Of a stretch of 64,000 nt of DNA, positions 31,648-40,552 are shown piece by piece. The notes under the pieces were generated by a model. That model ran no database searches and was not told where the DNA came from. It was given only the letters and a program-made list of their open reading frames with translations. This DNA comes from G963708325 sp963708325 (GTDB lineage Bacteria; Actinomycetota; Thermoleophilia; Solirubrobacterales; 70-9): contig OY970203.1 of assembly GCA_963708325.1 (NCBI GenBank), positions 682,001 to 746,000 on the forward strand, in the 5' to 3' direction. Both the position numbers and the translations under genes were made by a program. Numbering within the stretch: the stretch's first letter is position 1; every line of letters starts with the position of its first letter.

Positions 31648-33642
31648 GTGACAGATCAGCTCACGGAGTCCCGGATGGCGACGCTGAGACTAGCCTGCGA
31701 CACGATCGTCCCCCGCCTCGAGCGCGCCGACGATCCCGACGGCTTCTGGGCGCGGGGGGCGAGCGACGTCGGCGCCGACGCCGCCCTCGCGGAGGCGATC
31801 TCGCAGCTTCCTGACCAGCAGCGCCAGGGGATGTGTGAGCTGCTCGACGCGCTCGAGGCGCAGGGGTTCGGCCGCGTCTCGCGGCGCTCGCGCGAGCAGA
31901 TCTTCCGCAACATCGCCCTCACCGGCCCGGAGGCGGCCGCCGGGATCGGCACGCTGGTCGGCGCCGCGCTCTACCTCTCCTACGGCCTCCCCGACGAGGC
32001 CGGCCGCAACCCGAACTGGGCCACCCTCGGTTACCCCGGGCCGGTCAGCGCGCCACCGCAGGCGCCGAAGCCGATCCGGCCGCTGGTCCCCGAGGGAGAC
32101 GAGCTCGACCTCGAGGCGGACGTCGCGATCGTCGGCTCGGGCGCGGGCGGCGGCGTGATCGCCGGCACCCTGGCGCAGCGCGGCCTCAAGGTCGTCGTGC
32201 TCGAGGCCGGCGGCTACTTCAACGAGGCCGACTTCAACATGCTCGAGCTGTGGGCGCACCAGAACCTCTACTGGCGCGGCGGCCCGCAGCCCACCGCGGA
32301 TGGCAACGTCTCGATCCAGGCGGGGGCGTCATTCGGCGGGGGCACCACGATCAACTGGACCAACTGCCTGCGCACCACGCCCTGGGTGCGGGAGCAGTGG
32401 GCGACGGAGTTCGGCCTCGAGGGGCTCGACGGGCCGCGGTACGACGCTCACCTCGACGCCGTGCTGGGCCGCCTCGGCGCCACCGACGCGTGCAGCGACT
32501 ACAACGGGCCGACGCTGCGGCTTAGGGACGGGGCCGACCGCCTCGGCTGGTCGTTCGAGACCGTGGTCCGAAACGCCGACCCGGAGCGATACTCGCCGGA
32601 GACCGCCGGCTACATGGGCTTCGGCGACCAGTCCGGCTCGAAGCGCTCGACCGCGCGCACTTACCTGCAGGACGCCGTCGAATCCGGCGCGCAGGTCCTC
32701 GTCCGCACCCGCGCCGACAGGATCGTCGCCGAGGGCGGCCGAGCCGCCGCGGTGGAGGCCACCTATGCCGACCCAGCGTCGGGCCGCAGCGCCCGTGTGA
32801 CCGTGCGCGCTCCCCAGATCGTCGTCGCCTGCGGCGCTCTGGAGTCGCCGGCGCTGCTTCTGCGATCCGGCCTCGGCGGTCCCGCAACCGGGCTGAACCT
32901 GCGCCTTCATCCCTCCACGGCGATCATCGGCAGCTACGGCGAGGACCAGCGGGCCTGGTGGGGCGCCCCGCACAGCGGCCTCTGCGACGAGTTCGCCGAC
33001 ATCGAGGACGGCTACGGCTTCCTGGTCGAGACGGCCCACTACACGACCGGCATCGGCGCGTCGGCGATCCCGTTCACGACCGCCGAGGAGCACAAGCTGT
33101 TCATGCAGCGCTTCCGCTTCGGCTCCACGTTCGTCGCCCTGCTGCGCGACCGCGGCGGCGGCCAGGTGACGGTCGACCGCGACGGCAACGCCGTCCCCTT
33201 CTACTCGCTCACCGACGAGCTGGACGTGCGCAACGCGCTCAAGGGGATCGAGGCGCAGGTGCGCCTGCACGAGGCCGCCGGAGCGCGCGAGATCTGGGCG
33301 CTCGCCGCGGGGCTGCCCGTTTGGCGCTCGGGAGAGGACCTCTACGCGTTCATCGCCCGCGCCCAGCGGCCGCCGCTGCGCGCCGGCGGCTACCGCCTGT
33401 TCACGGCCCACCAGATGGGCACCTGCCGCATGGGCACCGATCCCGAGAGCTCGGTGGCGGGGCCGTTCGGAGAGCTTCACGACACGCCCGGGGTCTGGAT
33501 CGGCGACGGCAGCGCCTTCCCCACCGCCTCGGGCACCAACCCGATGATCACGATCATGGCCCTCGCCCATCGCACCGCCGAGGCGGTCGCCGATGCGGCC
33601 GGCCGCCCGGTCGGCACCGCCGAGCCGGCCGCGACCACCTAG
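31648..33642 (+). CDS. GMC-family FAD-dependent oxidoreductase (long-chain alcohol oxidase-like)
   Basis: The protein has 664 residues. The GTG at 31648 is chosen because AGGAGG (31637-31642) lies 5 bp upstream; an earlier GTG at 31633 has no such site. About the first 150 residues are an extra helical domain, as in long-chain alcohol oxidases. The FAD Rossmann motif AIVGSGAGGGVIAGTLA is near 165, and the GMC C-terminal segment with HQMGTCRMG and SGTNPMITIMALAHR carries the catalytic His/Asn. It heads an operon with an aldehyde dehydrogenase (13 bp) and an acyl-CoA dehydrogenase (5 bp), which suggests oxidation of a lipophilic alcohol to the aldehyde. Confidence 0.9.
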   Translation: MTDQLTESRMATLRLACDTIVPRLERADDPDGFWARGASDVGADAALAEAISQLPDQQRQGMCELLDALEAQGFGRVSRRSREQIFRNIALTGPEAAAGIGTLVGAALYLSYGLPDEAGRNPNWATLGYPGPVSAPPQAPKPIRPLVPEGDELDLEADVAIVGSGAGGGVIAGTLAQRGLKVVVLEAGGYFNEADFNMLELWAHQNLYWRGGPQPTADGNVSIQAGASFGGGTTINWTNCLRTTPWVREQWATEFGLEGLDGPRYDAHLDAVLGRLGATDACSDYNGPTLRLRDGADRLGWSFETVVRNADPERYSPETAGYMGFGDQSGSKRSTARTYLQDAVESGAQVLVRTRADRIVAEGGRAAAVEATYADPASGRSARVTVRAPQIVVACGALESPALLLRSGLGGPATGLNLRLHPSTAIIGSYGEDQRAWWGAPHSGLCDEFADIEDGYGFLVETAHYTTGIGASAIPFTTAEEHKLFMQRFRFGSTFVALLRDRGGGQVTVDRDGNAVPFYSLTDELDVRNALKGIEAQVRLHEAAGAREIWALAAGLPVWRSGEDLYAFIARAQRPPLRAGGYRLFTAHQMGTCRMGTDPESSVAGPFGELHDTPGVWIGDGSAFPTASGTNPMITIMALAHRTAEAVADAAGRPVGTAEPAATT

Positions 33643-33655
33643 GAGGCATCCCGAG

Positions 33656-35092
33656 ATGGCAGTAGCCGAGCACGCCCTCGTCCGCGACAAGCTCTACGTC
33701 GGCGGCCGCTGGATCGATCCCGCAGGGACCGAGACGATCGAGGTCACAAACCCGACCACCGAGGAGGTTGTCGGGCGGATCCCGCAGGGCACGCCCGAGG
33801 ACGTCGACCGCGCCGTCGCCAAAGCCCGCGAGGCGTTCGAGGGCTGGTCGGCGACGCGGCGCGATTCGCGCGCCGCCTTCCTCGAGGCGATCTCCGCCGG
33901 CCTCGGCGCCCGCTCCGACGAGCTGGCGGCGACGATCTCGACCGAGCTGGGGATGCCGGTGGGGCTGTCGAAGATGATCCAGGCCGGGCTGCCGACGATG
34001 TCCTTCGGCTCGATGCCGCAGCTGATGGAGCAGGTCGCCTGGGAGGAGGAGGTCGGCAACTCGCGCGTGGTCCGCGAGCCGGTCGGCGTGGTCGGCGCGA
34101 TCACGCCCTGGAACTACCCGCTGCACCAGATCGCCGCCAAGGTGGCGCCGGCCCTGGCGGCCGGCTGCACCGTCGTGCTGAAGCCGAGCGAGGTGGTGCC
34201 GCTGAACGCCTTCATCCTCGCCGAGGTGATCGAGGCCGCCGGTCTGCCGGACGGGGTCTTCAACCTGGTGACCGGAACGGGGCCGGTGGTCGGCGAGGCG
34301 ATCGCCGCCCATCCGGGCGTCGACATGGTCTCCTTCACGGGCTCGACCCGGGCGGGCAGGCGGGTGAGCGAGCTGGCGGCGGCGACGGTCAAGCCCGTCG
34401 CGCTGGAGCTGGGCGGCAAGTCGGCCAACGTCATCCTCGACGACGCCGACCTCGCCAAGGCGGTCCCCGACGGCGTCTCGAAGTGCTTCCTCAACTCCGG
34501 CCAGACGTGCAGCGCGCTGGCCCGGATGCTGGTGCCGCGCGAGATGCTAGGCGAGGCGGAGGCGATCGCCGGCGCGGCCGCCGCGGCCTTCACCGTCGGC
34601 AACCCGTTCGACCCCGACACCAAGCTCGGGCCGCTGGTCTCCGAGACGCAGCGGGAGCGCGTGCGCGGCTACATCCGCCGGGGAGTGGAGGAGGGAGCGC
34701 GCCTGGTGACGGGCGGCGAGGACCCGCCGGAGGGGCTCGAGCGCGGCTACTTCGTACGCCCCACCGTGTTCTCGGACGTGCGCAGCGAGATGACGATCGC
34801 CCAGGAGGAGATCTTCGGCCCGGTGCTGTCGATCATCCCCTACGACGACGTCGACGACGCCGTGCGGATCGCCAACGACTCCGTCTACGGCCTCGCCGGC
34901 GGCGTCTGGTCGGCGGACGAGGCCCGCGCCGTGGACGTGGCCCGGCGGATCCGGACCGGCCAGGTCGAGATCAACGGCGGCGTGTTCAACCCGATCGCGC
35001 CGTTCGGCGGCTACAAGCAGTCGGGGCACGGTCGCGAGCTGGGCCGCTTCGCGATCGAGGAGTACCTCCAGGTCAAGTCGCTGCAGCTCTAG
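33656..35092 (+). CDS. Aldehyde dehydrogenase (NAD(P)+)
   Basis: The protein has 478 residues. It oxidises aldehydes to acids. The catalytic Cys is C285 in NSGQTCSA and the general base is E251 in ALELGGKSAN. Cofactor-binding ITPWNYP and FTGSTRAG and the late EEIFGPVL are all present. The ATG at 33656 has AGGAGG 10 bp upstream, overlapping the stop codon of the GMC gene. The subfamily resembles broad-range betaine/aldehyde dehydrogenases. In this operon it would take the aldehyde from the GMC oxidoreductase. Confidence 0.95.
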   Translation: MAVAEHALVRDKLYVGGRWIDPAGTETIEVTNPTTEEVVGRIPQGTPEDVDRAVAKAREAFEGWSATRRDSRAAFLEAISAGLGARSDELAATISTELGMPVGLSKMIQAGLPTMSFGSMPQLMEQVAWEEEVGNSRVVREPVGVVGAITPWNYPLHQIAAKVAPALAAGCTVVLKPSEVVPLNAFILAEVIEAAGLPDGVFNLVTGTGPVVGEAIAAHPGVDMVSFTGSTRAGRRVSELAAATVKPVALELGGKSANVILDDADLAKAVPDGVSKCFLNSGQTCSALARMLVPREMLGEAEAIAGAAAAAFTVGNPFDPDTKLGPLVSETQRERVRGYIRRGVEEGARLVTGGEDPPEGLERGYFVRPTVFSDVRSEMTIAQEEIFGPVLSIIPYDDVDDAVRIANDSVYGLAGGVWSADEARAVDVARRIRTGQVEINGGVFNPIAPFGGYKQSGHGRELGRFAIEEYLQVKSLQL

Positions 35093-35097
35093 AGGCC

Positions 35098-36243
35098 TTG
35101 GACTTCGACCTAACCGACGAGCAGCGGCTGCTGCGCGACACCGTGCGCGACTTCGCGCGGGGCGAGGTGGCGCCCGTCGCCGAGGAGCTGGATCGGGAGA
35201 AGCGGTTTCCATACGAGATCGTGGCGAAGATGGGAGAGCTCGGGTTGATGGGAATCCCCTTCCCCGAGGAGGATGGCGGAGGCGGCGCCGACACCCTCGC
35301 CTACGCCCTCGCGGTCGAGGAGCTGGCGCGGGTGGACTCCTCCGTCTGCATCACGCTGGCGGCCCACACGTCGCTGGGGACGATGCCGATCCACCTGTGG
35401 GGGACGGCCGAGCAGCGGGACGAGTGGCTTCCCGAGCTGTGCAGCGGCCGCAAGCTGGCCGCGTTCGGCCTCACCGAGCCCGAGGCGGGCTCCGACGCCG
35501 GCAACACCCGCACGACGGCGAAGCTCGAGGGCGGCGAGTGGGTCGTGAACGGCGCCAAGCAGTTCATCACCAACTCCGGCACCGAGATCTCCGGCTGCGT
35601 GACGATCACGGCGGTGACCGGCGGCAGCGACGGAACCAAGGAGATCTCGAACGTCATCGTCCCGAACGGCACCCCGGGCTACGAGCCCGGCGAGCCCTAC
35701 CGCAAGATGGGCTGGAACGCCTCCGACACGCGGCCGCTCGCCTTCGAGGACTGCCGCGTGCCCGAATCGAACCTGCTGGGACGGCGCGGAGACGGCTTCA
35801 AGCAGTTCCTGCAGATCCTCGACGGAGGCCGGATCGGAGTCGCGGCGATGGGCGTCGGCCTCGCCCAGGGCGCACTCGACGAGGCATTGTCATACGCGAA
35901 GGAGCGCCGGGCGTTCGGCCAGCCGATCTCCAAATACCAGGCGATCCAGGCGAAGATCGCCGACATCTCCGCCGAGCTCGAGGCCGCGCGGCTGCTCACC
36001 TACAAGGCGGCGATCGAGAAGGACCGCGGCGAGCCCTTCACGCTCACCGCCGCCCAGGCGAAGCTGAAGACCGGCCGCCTCGCCGTGCGCGCCTGCGAGG
36101 AGGCGGTGCAGATCCACGGCGGCTACGGCTACATCGAGGAGTACCCGGTCTGCCGCTTCTACCGCGACGCCAAGATCCTCACGATCGGCGAGGGCACCGA
36201 CGAGGTGCAGCAGATGGTGATCGCGCGCCAGCTGGGCTGCTGA
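35098..36243 (+). CDS. Acyl-CoA dehydrogenase
   Basis: The protein has 381 residues from the TTG at 35098, which gives the typical N-terminus MDFDLTDEQRLLRDTVRDFA. It introduces a 2,3-double bond into acyl-CoA and passes electrons to ETF, whose genes are at 18.4-20.2 kb. Signatures are FGLTEPEAGSDAGNTRTTA (FAD site) and AVQIHGGYGYIEEYPVCR. The likely catalytic Glu is in IGEGTDEVQ, the position used by short- and branched-chain enzymes. It is the third gene of the GMC-ALDH-ACAD operon, with 5 bp between genes. Confidence 0.94.
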   Translation: MDFDLTDEQRLLRDTVRDFARGEVAPVAEELDREKRFPYEIVAKMGELGLMGIPFPEEDGGGGADTLAYALAVEELARVDSSVCITLAAHTSLGTMPIHLWGTAEQRDEWLPELCSGRKLAAFGLTEPEAGSDAGNTRTTAKLEGGEWVVNGAKQFITNSGTEISGCVTITAVTGGSDGTKEISNVIVPNGTPGYEPGEPYRKMGWNASDTRPLAFEDCRVPESNLLGRRGDGFKQFLQILDGGRIGVAAMGVGLAQGALDEALSYAKERRAFGQPISKYQAIQAKIADISAELEAARLLTYKAAIEKDRGEPFTLTAAQAKLKTGRLAVRACEEAVQIHGGYGYIEEYPVCRFYRDAKILTIGEGTDEVQQMVIARQLGC

Positions 36244-36252
36244 CGGGCGGCT

Positions 36253-36681
36253 CTATTCCTTCTGCTCCTCGGGCTCCAGCTCGGGCGCGGGGCGCGACGT
36301 CTCGGCGTCCTCGGGGCGCGAGGCGAGCGCCTCGGCGCGGCTGCCGGAGCGCGAAAGCCCGAAGTGCTCGCAAAGCTCCAGCTCCTGCTCGCGCGTCAGC
36401 GGCCGGCCGGGCTCCAGCGTCGGCGCTCCGCGCAGCTCCTCGCGGCTGTACGGCACCCAGACGCGGCCGGCGGCGCCGGCGACGTGGTCGAAGGGCACCG
36501 CCGAGAAGCGGCCGAAGCGGCCGACCTTGACGATCACCCAGGTGGGGCCGCCGTCGTCCGCGTCGACGTAGACGTCCTCGAGCCGGCCGACGCTGGCGCC
36601 GCCCACCTCGTCGAGCTTGGCGCCGACCCACTCGAGTGCCTCGTCGACGTCGACGCCGAATGTCTGCGTTCCGTCAGCCAT
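36253..36681 (-). CDS. PRC-barrel domain protein
   Basis: The protein has 142 residues. Residues of about 20-80 (EVGGASVGRLEDVYVDADDGGPTWV, then RFSAVPFDHV) match a PRC-barrel, a small beta-barrel found in RimM and photosynthetic reaction-centre H subunits. The C-terminal 60 residues are acidic and probably disordered. The start is ATG at 36681 (or GTG at 36687), inside the last codons of meaB, so the two are translationally coupled. The role is unknown. Confidence 0.8.
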   Translation of the reverse strand: MADGTQTFGVDVDEALEWVGAKLDEVGGASVGRLEDVYVDADDGGPTWVIVKVGRFGRFSAVPFDHVAGAAGRVWVPYSREELRGAPTLEPGRPLTREQELELCEHFGLSRSGSRAEALASRPEDAETSRPAPELEPEEQKE

Positions 36682-37642
36682 CGCCACGTCTTTCTAGCAA
36701 CTCGCCGGCCGCCGTGGCGGGGTCGAGCTCGCGCCGCACGACGCGGCCGAGCAGCTCCGACACCTCGGCGTCGTCGGCCACGGCGGCGTCCAGCTGGCGT
36801 CGCAGCCGCGCCGCGGCGATCTCCATCACCTCGTTTCGCAGGTTCCTGGCGCGGCGCTTCTCCAGCGTCCCCTCCCGCTCGATGTGCTCCCTGTGCTCTG
36901 CGATCTTGGCCGCCAGCTCGGCCACGCCCTCGCCCTTCGCGGCCTCGGTCTTCATCACGGGCACGCGCCAGCTGCCGGAGTCGCCCAGGGCGAGCACGCC
37001 ACGGATCTCGCGCACCATCGTGTCGGTGAGCGGGTGATCGGACTTGTTGACGACGACGATGTCGGGGATCTCCATCACCCCCGCCTTCAGCGCCTGGATC
37101 GAGTCGCCCGAGCCCGGCATCAGGCAGAGCACGATCGTGTCGGCGTGGTCGACGACGTCGATCTCCCCCTGGCCGACGCCGACGGTCTCCAGAAAGACGT
37201 CGTCCTTGCCGGAGGCGTCCATCAGCAGGGCCGTCTGCAGCGCCGCCTCGGAGAGCCCGCCGAGGGCGCCGCGGCTGGCCATCGAGCGGATGAACACGCC
37301 CTTGTCGAGGAAGTGGTCGGAGAGGCGGATGCGGTCGCCGAGCAGGGCGCCGCGGGTGAACGGGCTCGAGGGGTCGATCGAGAGCACCGCGACCTCGCGA
37401 TCGGCCTTGCGCATCTCCGCGGTCAGGGCCCCGATCAGGGTGCTCTTGCCGACGCCGGGGGGACCGGTGATCCCGATGATCCGCGCCTTGCCCGTGCACG
37501 GGAAGACCTCCCGGACCAGCTCCCAGCCGGCGGGGTCGTCGTTCTCGATCAGCGTGATCGCGCGCGCCAGCGCGCGCTTGTCGCCGGCTACGAGGCGCTC
37601 GGCCAGCGAGTCGTCGGCGGCGGGTGTGGTCCGCGGGGCCAC
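36674..37642 (-). CDS. meaB: Acyl-CoA mutase-associated GTPase MeaB (ArgK family)
   Basis: The protein has 322 residues. It is a G3E-family GTPase that loads and protects B12-dependent acyl-CoA mutases. Walker A is GITGPPGVGKSTLIGALT. The switch regions include VLSIDPSSPFTRGALLGDRIR and ETVGVGQGEIDV, and the guanine-specific motif is VVNKSD. The C-terminal dimerisation helices are present. The start is GTG at 37642. It is about 10 kb from icmA and is the only such GTPase here, so it probably serves IcmAB. Confidence 0.95.
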   Translation of the reverse strand: MAPRTTPAADDSLAERLVAGDKRALARAITLIENDDPAGWELVREVFPCTGKARIIGITGPPGVGKSTLIGALTAEMRKADREVAVLSIDPSSPFTRGALLGDRIRLSDHFLDKGVFIRSMASRGALGGLSEAALQTALLMDASGKDDVFLETVGVGQGEIDVVDHADTIVLCLMPGSGDSIQALKAGVMEIPDIVVVNKSDHPLTDTMVREIRGVLALGDSGSWRVPVMKTEAAKGEGVAELAAKIAEHREHIEREGTLEKRRARNLRNEVMEIAAARLRRQLDAAVADDAEVSELLGRVVRRELDPATAAGELLERRGDG

Positions 37643-37671
37643 ACGCTGAGTCTAGGCGGGCGGGCCGAAGG

Positions 37672-38145
37672 TCAGTCGACGTTGCAGCTGTCGCCTGGAT
37701 CGCCGCCGGGCTGGCAGTTATCACTCCCGTGCGAGCTCAGGTCGTCGGCGCCGCTGCCGCCGAAGAGCCCGTCCCCGGTCGCCTGGCTGTCGAAGATCGT
37801 GTCGTCGCCGCTGCCGCCGCTGATGCTCACCCGGCTCGCGACGCCGAAGCCCGCCTGGAGGTAGTCGTCGCCGCTTCCGCCGCGGGCCTCCTGATTGTTC
37901 CCACCGGGGCCAAGGTCGACCGTGTCGTCGCCGCTGCCGGCTTCGATGAAGTCGCGGCCGCCGTTTCCGCAGATGTCGTCGTCGCCCTCGAAGCTGGTGA
38001 TGTCGTCGCTGCCGCCGCGAGCGACGATCACGTCGCGATGCGGCGTGCCCCGCAGGACATCGCTGCCGTTGGTTCCGACGATCGTCGCCTTGCGGCCGAA
38101 GCAGTTGAACCCGGGTCCACCCGTCCCCCGAGCCTCGGACCCTAG
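37672..38145 (-). CDS. RTX-type calcium-binding repeat protein, 5' end uncertain (possible gene fragment)
   Basis: The frame encodes hemolysin-type nonapeptides: GTNGSDVLRG, ARGGSDDI, CGNGGRDFI, AGSGDDTV, GGSGDDYL and FGGSGADDL. These would fold into a Ca2+-bound beta-roll. No ATG, GTG or TTG precedes the first repeat in this frame until well inside the divergent beta-helix gene, so no credible start or signal peptide exists. The coordinates give the part with recognisable character. It may be the remains of a longer secreted protein such as the one at 8922-10604, or it may use an unusual start. Confidence 0.55.
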   Translation of the reverse strand, partial: LGSEARGTGGPGFNCFGRKATIVGTNGSDVLRGTPHRDVIVARGGSDDITSFEGDDDICGNGGRDFIEAGSGDDTVDLGPGGNNQEARGGSGDDYLQAGFGVASRVSISGGSGDDTIFDSQATGDGLFGGSGADDLSSHGSDNCQPGGDPGDSCNVD

Positions 38146-38205
38146 CCGCGAGCCGGACCGACGGCAAACAACCGTCTCGATGTGAGACGATGCGCCGCGG
38201 GGAGG

Positions 38206-39552
38206 ATGCCGACCAGCGCAAAGTCTCTCGTCGCACTCGGAGCCCTCGCGGCCGCCGCGGCCGTGGCCGCCCCCTCGCCGGCGGCGCTCGCCAGCACGTA
38301 CACCGCCAACCACCTGGGGGACCATCCGCTCAACGGCTGCAGCCAGAGCGACTGCACGCTGCGCGAGGCGGTGCGCGGGGCCAATCACCATCCTGGCCCG
38401 GACACGATCGTGCTTCGGGGAGGCAAGGTCTACAACCTCGCCATCACCGGCAAGGACGAGCAGGCGGCGGCGACCGGCGACCTGGACGTTACTCAGACTC
38501 TGACCATCGAGCACAGCGGCGCACAGGAAGCGACGATCGACGCGAACTTCATCGATCGCATCCTCGACGTCCATGCCGGTACCGCAACCGTTCGCGGGAT
38601 CGTGGTGCGCGCCGGTGCCTATTACGGCAGTTCCAACCCCGATCGCGGCGGCGCGATCGCCGTCGAGCCCACCGGCCGCCTCGTCCTCTCGCACGCCGTG
38701 GTCGCCGGAAGCCAGTCCGACCAGGGGGGCGGGATCTGGGTGGGTCCGGGGGGGTTCGCCGAGCTCAACCACAGCACGGTCCGCGAGAACAACGCCCTCG
38801 GCGGGGCCGGCGGCGGCGGGATCTGGACCAACGGCAAGGTCCGCGTGGTCGACTCGACGGTGCAGCGCAACTTCACCAACGGCGGAGGAGGCGGCGGCGG
38901 CGGAATCCAGCTGTTCGGCGCCGGCTCGAACGTCTCGATCCTGCGCTCGACAGTCAGCCGCAACACCGCAGCGAACGCCAGCGGCGGCGGGATTCGCAAC
39001 GTTCGCGGCCAGCTGCGGATCCGCAACTCGACGATCGCCAACAACCGCGCCTATTACAGCGGCGGCGGGATCATGATGGAGGTGCCAATGCCGGCCGGCC
39101 CCACGCCCCTCACGCTCCTCAACAACGTCACGATCGCGCGCAACGTCGCCGACAGCGACGACATGAACGGCGGCGACGGCGGCGGGATCGCCGAGTTCGC
39201 CGACGCCGGGGGCAGCTTCAAGGTGGGCAACTCGCTGATCGCGCTGAACACGGTCGGCTCCAGCGGCGGCTTCAATCCCAACTGCGTCACCGCCCACGGC
39301 GTCACCAGCCTCGGCCACAACCTGCGGGGAACGGCCGACCCGTTCTGTGTCGGCTTCGGCGCGGTCGGCGACATCGTCCGAGCGCAGCCCAAGCTGGCGC
39401 CGCTCGACGACTACGGCGGCCCGACCGAGACGATCCGCCTCAACGCCGGCTCGCCGGCGATCGGCAAGGCCGACCCGAGTACCGCCGAGAACCGCGACCA
39501 GCGCGGCGCTAAGCGCGACGCCAGCCCCGACATCGGCTCCTTCGAGCACTAG
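38206..39552 (+). CDS. Secreted parallel beta-helix protein with CSLREA-like N-terminal motif
   Basis: The protein has 448 residues. From the ATG at 38206 it has a signal peptide (SAKSLVALGALAAAAAVAA, cleavage near ALA/ST); a GTG at 38182 would add eight residues. The motif CTLREAVRGANHHPGPDTI is the CSLREA-type domain that starts many surface beta-helix proteins. About 10 irregular beta-helix turns follow, with repeated GGGI, N/S ladders (NNRAYYSGGGI, NTAANASGGGI) and a closing GSPAIGKADPS segment. It is probably a cell-surface or secreted polysaccharide-interacting protein. Confidence 0.85.
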   Translation: MPTSAKSLVALGALAAAAAVAAPSPAALASTYTANHLGDHPLNGCSQSDCTLREAVRGANHHPGPDTIVLRGGKVYNLAITGKDEQAAATGDLDVTQTLTIEHSGAQEATIDANFIDRILDVHAGTATVRGIVVRAGAYYGSSNPDRGGAIAVEPTGRLVLSHAVVAGSQSDQGGGIWVGPGGFAELNHSTVRENNALGGAGGGGIWTNGKVRVVDSTVQRNFTNGGGGGGGGIQLFGAGSNVSILRSTVSRNTAANASGGGIRNVRGQLRIRNSTIANNRAYYSGGGIMMEVPMPAGPTPLTLLNNVTIARNVADSDDMNGGDGGGIAEFADAGGSFKVGNSLIALNTVGSSGGFNPNCVTAHGVTSLGHNLRGTADPFCVGFGAVGDIVRAQPKLAPLDDYGGPTETIRLNAGSPAIGKADPSTAENRDQRGAKRDASPDIGSFEH

Positions 39553-39602
39553 CGGGCCGGAGCGGGTCCTGGTCGCCCGCGCCCGCCTATGATCGGCGCC
39601 GC

Positions 39603-40250
39603 TTGAAGCTGCTCGCCTTCTGCGCCCGCAACCGGATGCTGACGCCGCGCTACGCGTGCCTGCTGGCGCGCTACCTGCGCCGGCGGTTTCTCACCGTCGC
39701 GGGGTGGCGGTGGCAGACGACGGGCATGGTGTTCTTCGGCCGCCGCCTCCAGATCCAGATCGCCCGCCGCGGGGTCGTCCGCTTCGGCCGCTTCGTCTGG
39801 ATCGGCGACGGCACCAAGATCCGCTGCCACGAGGGCGAGGTGGAGATCGGCGACAAGACCGTGCTCGGGCAGGAGTGCACGATCTCCGCCTACCGTCGCG
39901 TGCGGATCGGCGAGCAGTGCGTGATCGCCGACCGGGCGATGTTCATCGACTTCGACCACGGCATCGTCGAAATCGAGCGGCCGATCCGCCTTCAGGGGAT
40001 CTACATGCGCGACGTCGACGTCGGCTCGAACTGCTGGATCGGCTACGGCGCCTGCATCCTGCGCGGGGTCCGCGTTGGCGACAACTCGGTGGTCGGCGCC
40101 AACGCCGTGGTCACCGGAGACGTGCCCGCCAACGCGGTCGTCGGCGGCGTGCCGGCGCGGGTGATCCGGATGCGCGACGAGCCGGCGACGCTGCGCTGGC
40201 GGAACCCGGTCGAGCCGCCGCTCGCCGAGGAGCTGTCCGAGCCGGTGTGA
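39603..40250 (+). CDS. Left-handed beta-helix (hexapeptide repeat) acyltransferase
   Basis: The protein has 215 residues. Hexapeptide repeats ([LIV]GxxxxI) run from about residue 60 to 180: VWIGDGTKI, VEIGDKTVL, VRIGEQCVI, VDVGSNCWIG, VRVGDNSVVGANAVV, and then the closing VVGGVPARVIR typical of WbbJ/LacA-like O-acetyltransferases. The likely catalytic His is in FDFDHG. The start is TTG at 39603. It probably acetylates a surface sugar. It follows the beta-helix gene by 50 bp and may be co-transcribed. Confidence 0.88.
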   Translation: MKLLAFCARNRMLTPRYACLLARYLRRRFLTVAGWRWQTTGMVFFGRRLQIQIARRGVVRFGRFVWIGDGTKIRCHEGEVEIGDKTVLGQECTISAYRRVRIGEQCVIADRAMFIDFDHGIVEIERPIRLQGIYMRDVDVGSNCWIGYGACILRGVRVGDNSVVGANAVVTGDVPANAVVGGVPARVIRMRDEPATLRWRNPVEPPLAEELSEPV

Positions 40251-40253
40251 AGC

Positions 40254-40550
40254 TCAGAGCACGCGGCCGGAGGCGGCAAGGACGAGGCCCAGCGCAAGCA
40301 TCCCGCCGCCCAGGTACCACAGCCAGCCACCGCTCTCGGCGGCATAGGCGACGAACAGGATCAGCAGCCCGGTCAGCATCAGCGGGAAGCCGATCGAGTA
40401 GGCCACCCCGACCTGCTTGATCGGGCGGAAGCCCTCCGAGGCGCTGCCGAGCCACGGCGATCGGCGTCGCGATTGCCGTCGCGGCTTCGTCGAGTCGCCC
40501 AGGGTCGGCCCGCCGCGGATCACCCGCCGGTCGCTGGGCCTCCGAGCCAT
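40254..40550 (-). CDS. Small two-helix membrane protein, copy 1
   Basis: The protein has 98 residues. The basic N-terminus contains RRVIRGGPTLGDS. Two hydrophobic helices follow (about 53-70 and 77-94). A shared motif, R-x-x-GxTLGDS followed by a GFPL...G helix, makes it a paralogue of the next upstream gene, 2 bp away. I do not recognise a named family. The ATG at 40550 is chosen over an upstream in-frame start within the neighbour. Confidence 0.7.
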   Translation of the reverse strand: MARRPSDRRVIRGGPTLGDSTKPRRQSRRRSPWLGSASEGFRPIKQVGVAYSIGFPLMLTGLLILFVAYAAESGGWLWYLGGGMLALGLVLAASGRVL

Positions 40551-40552
40551 CG

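Noticed and set aside
37672..38145. C-terminal part of the beta-helix gene next to it
   Set aside because: It is on the opposite strand and in a different frame, so it cannot be part of that protein.
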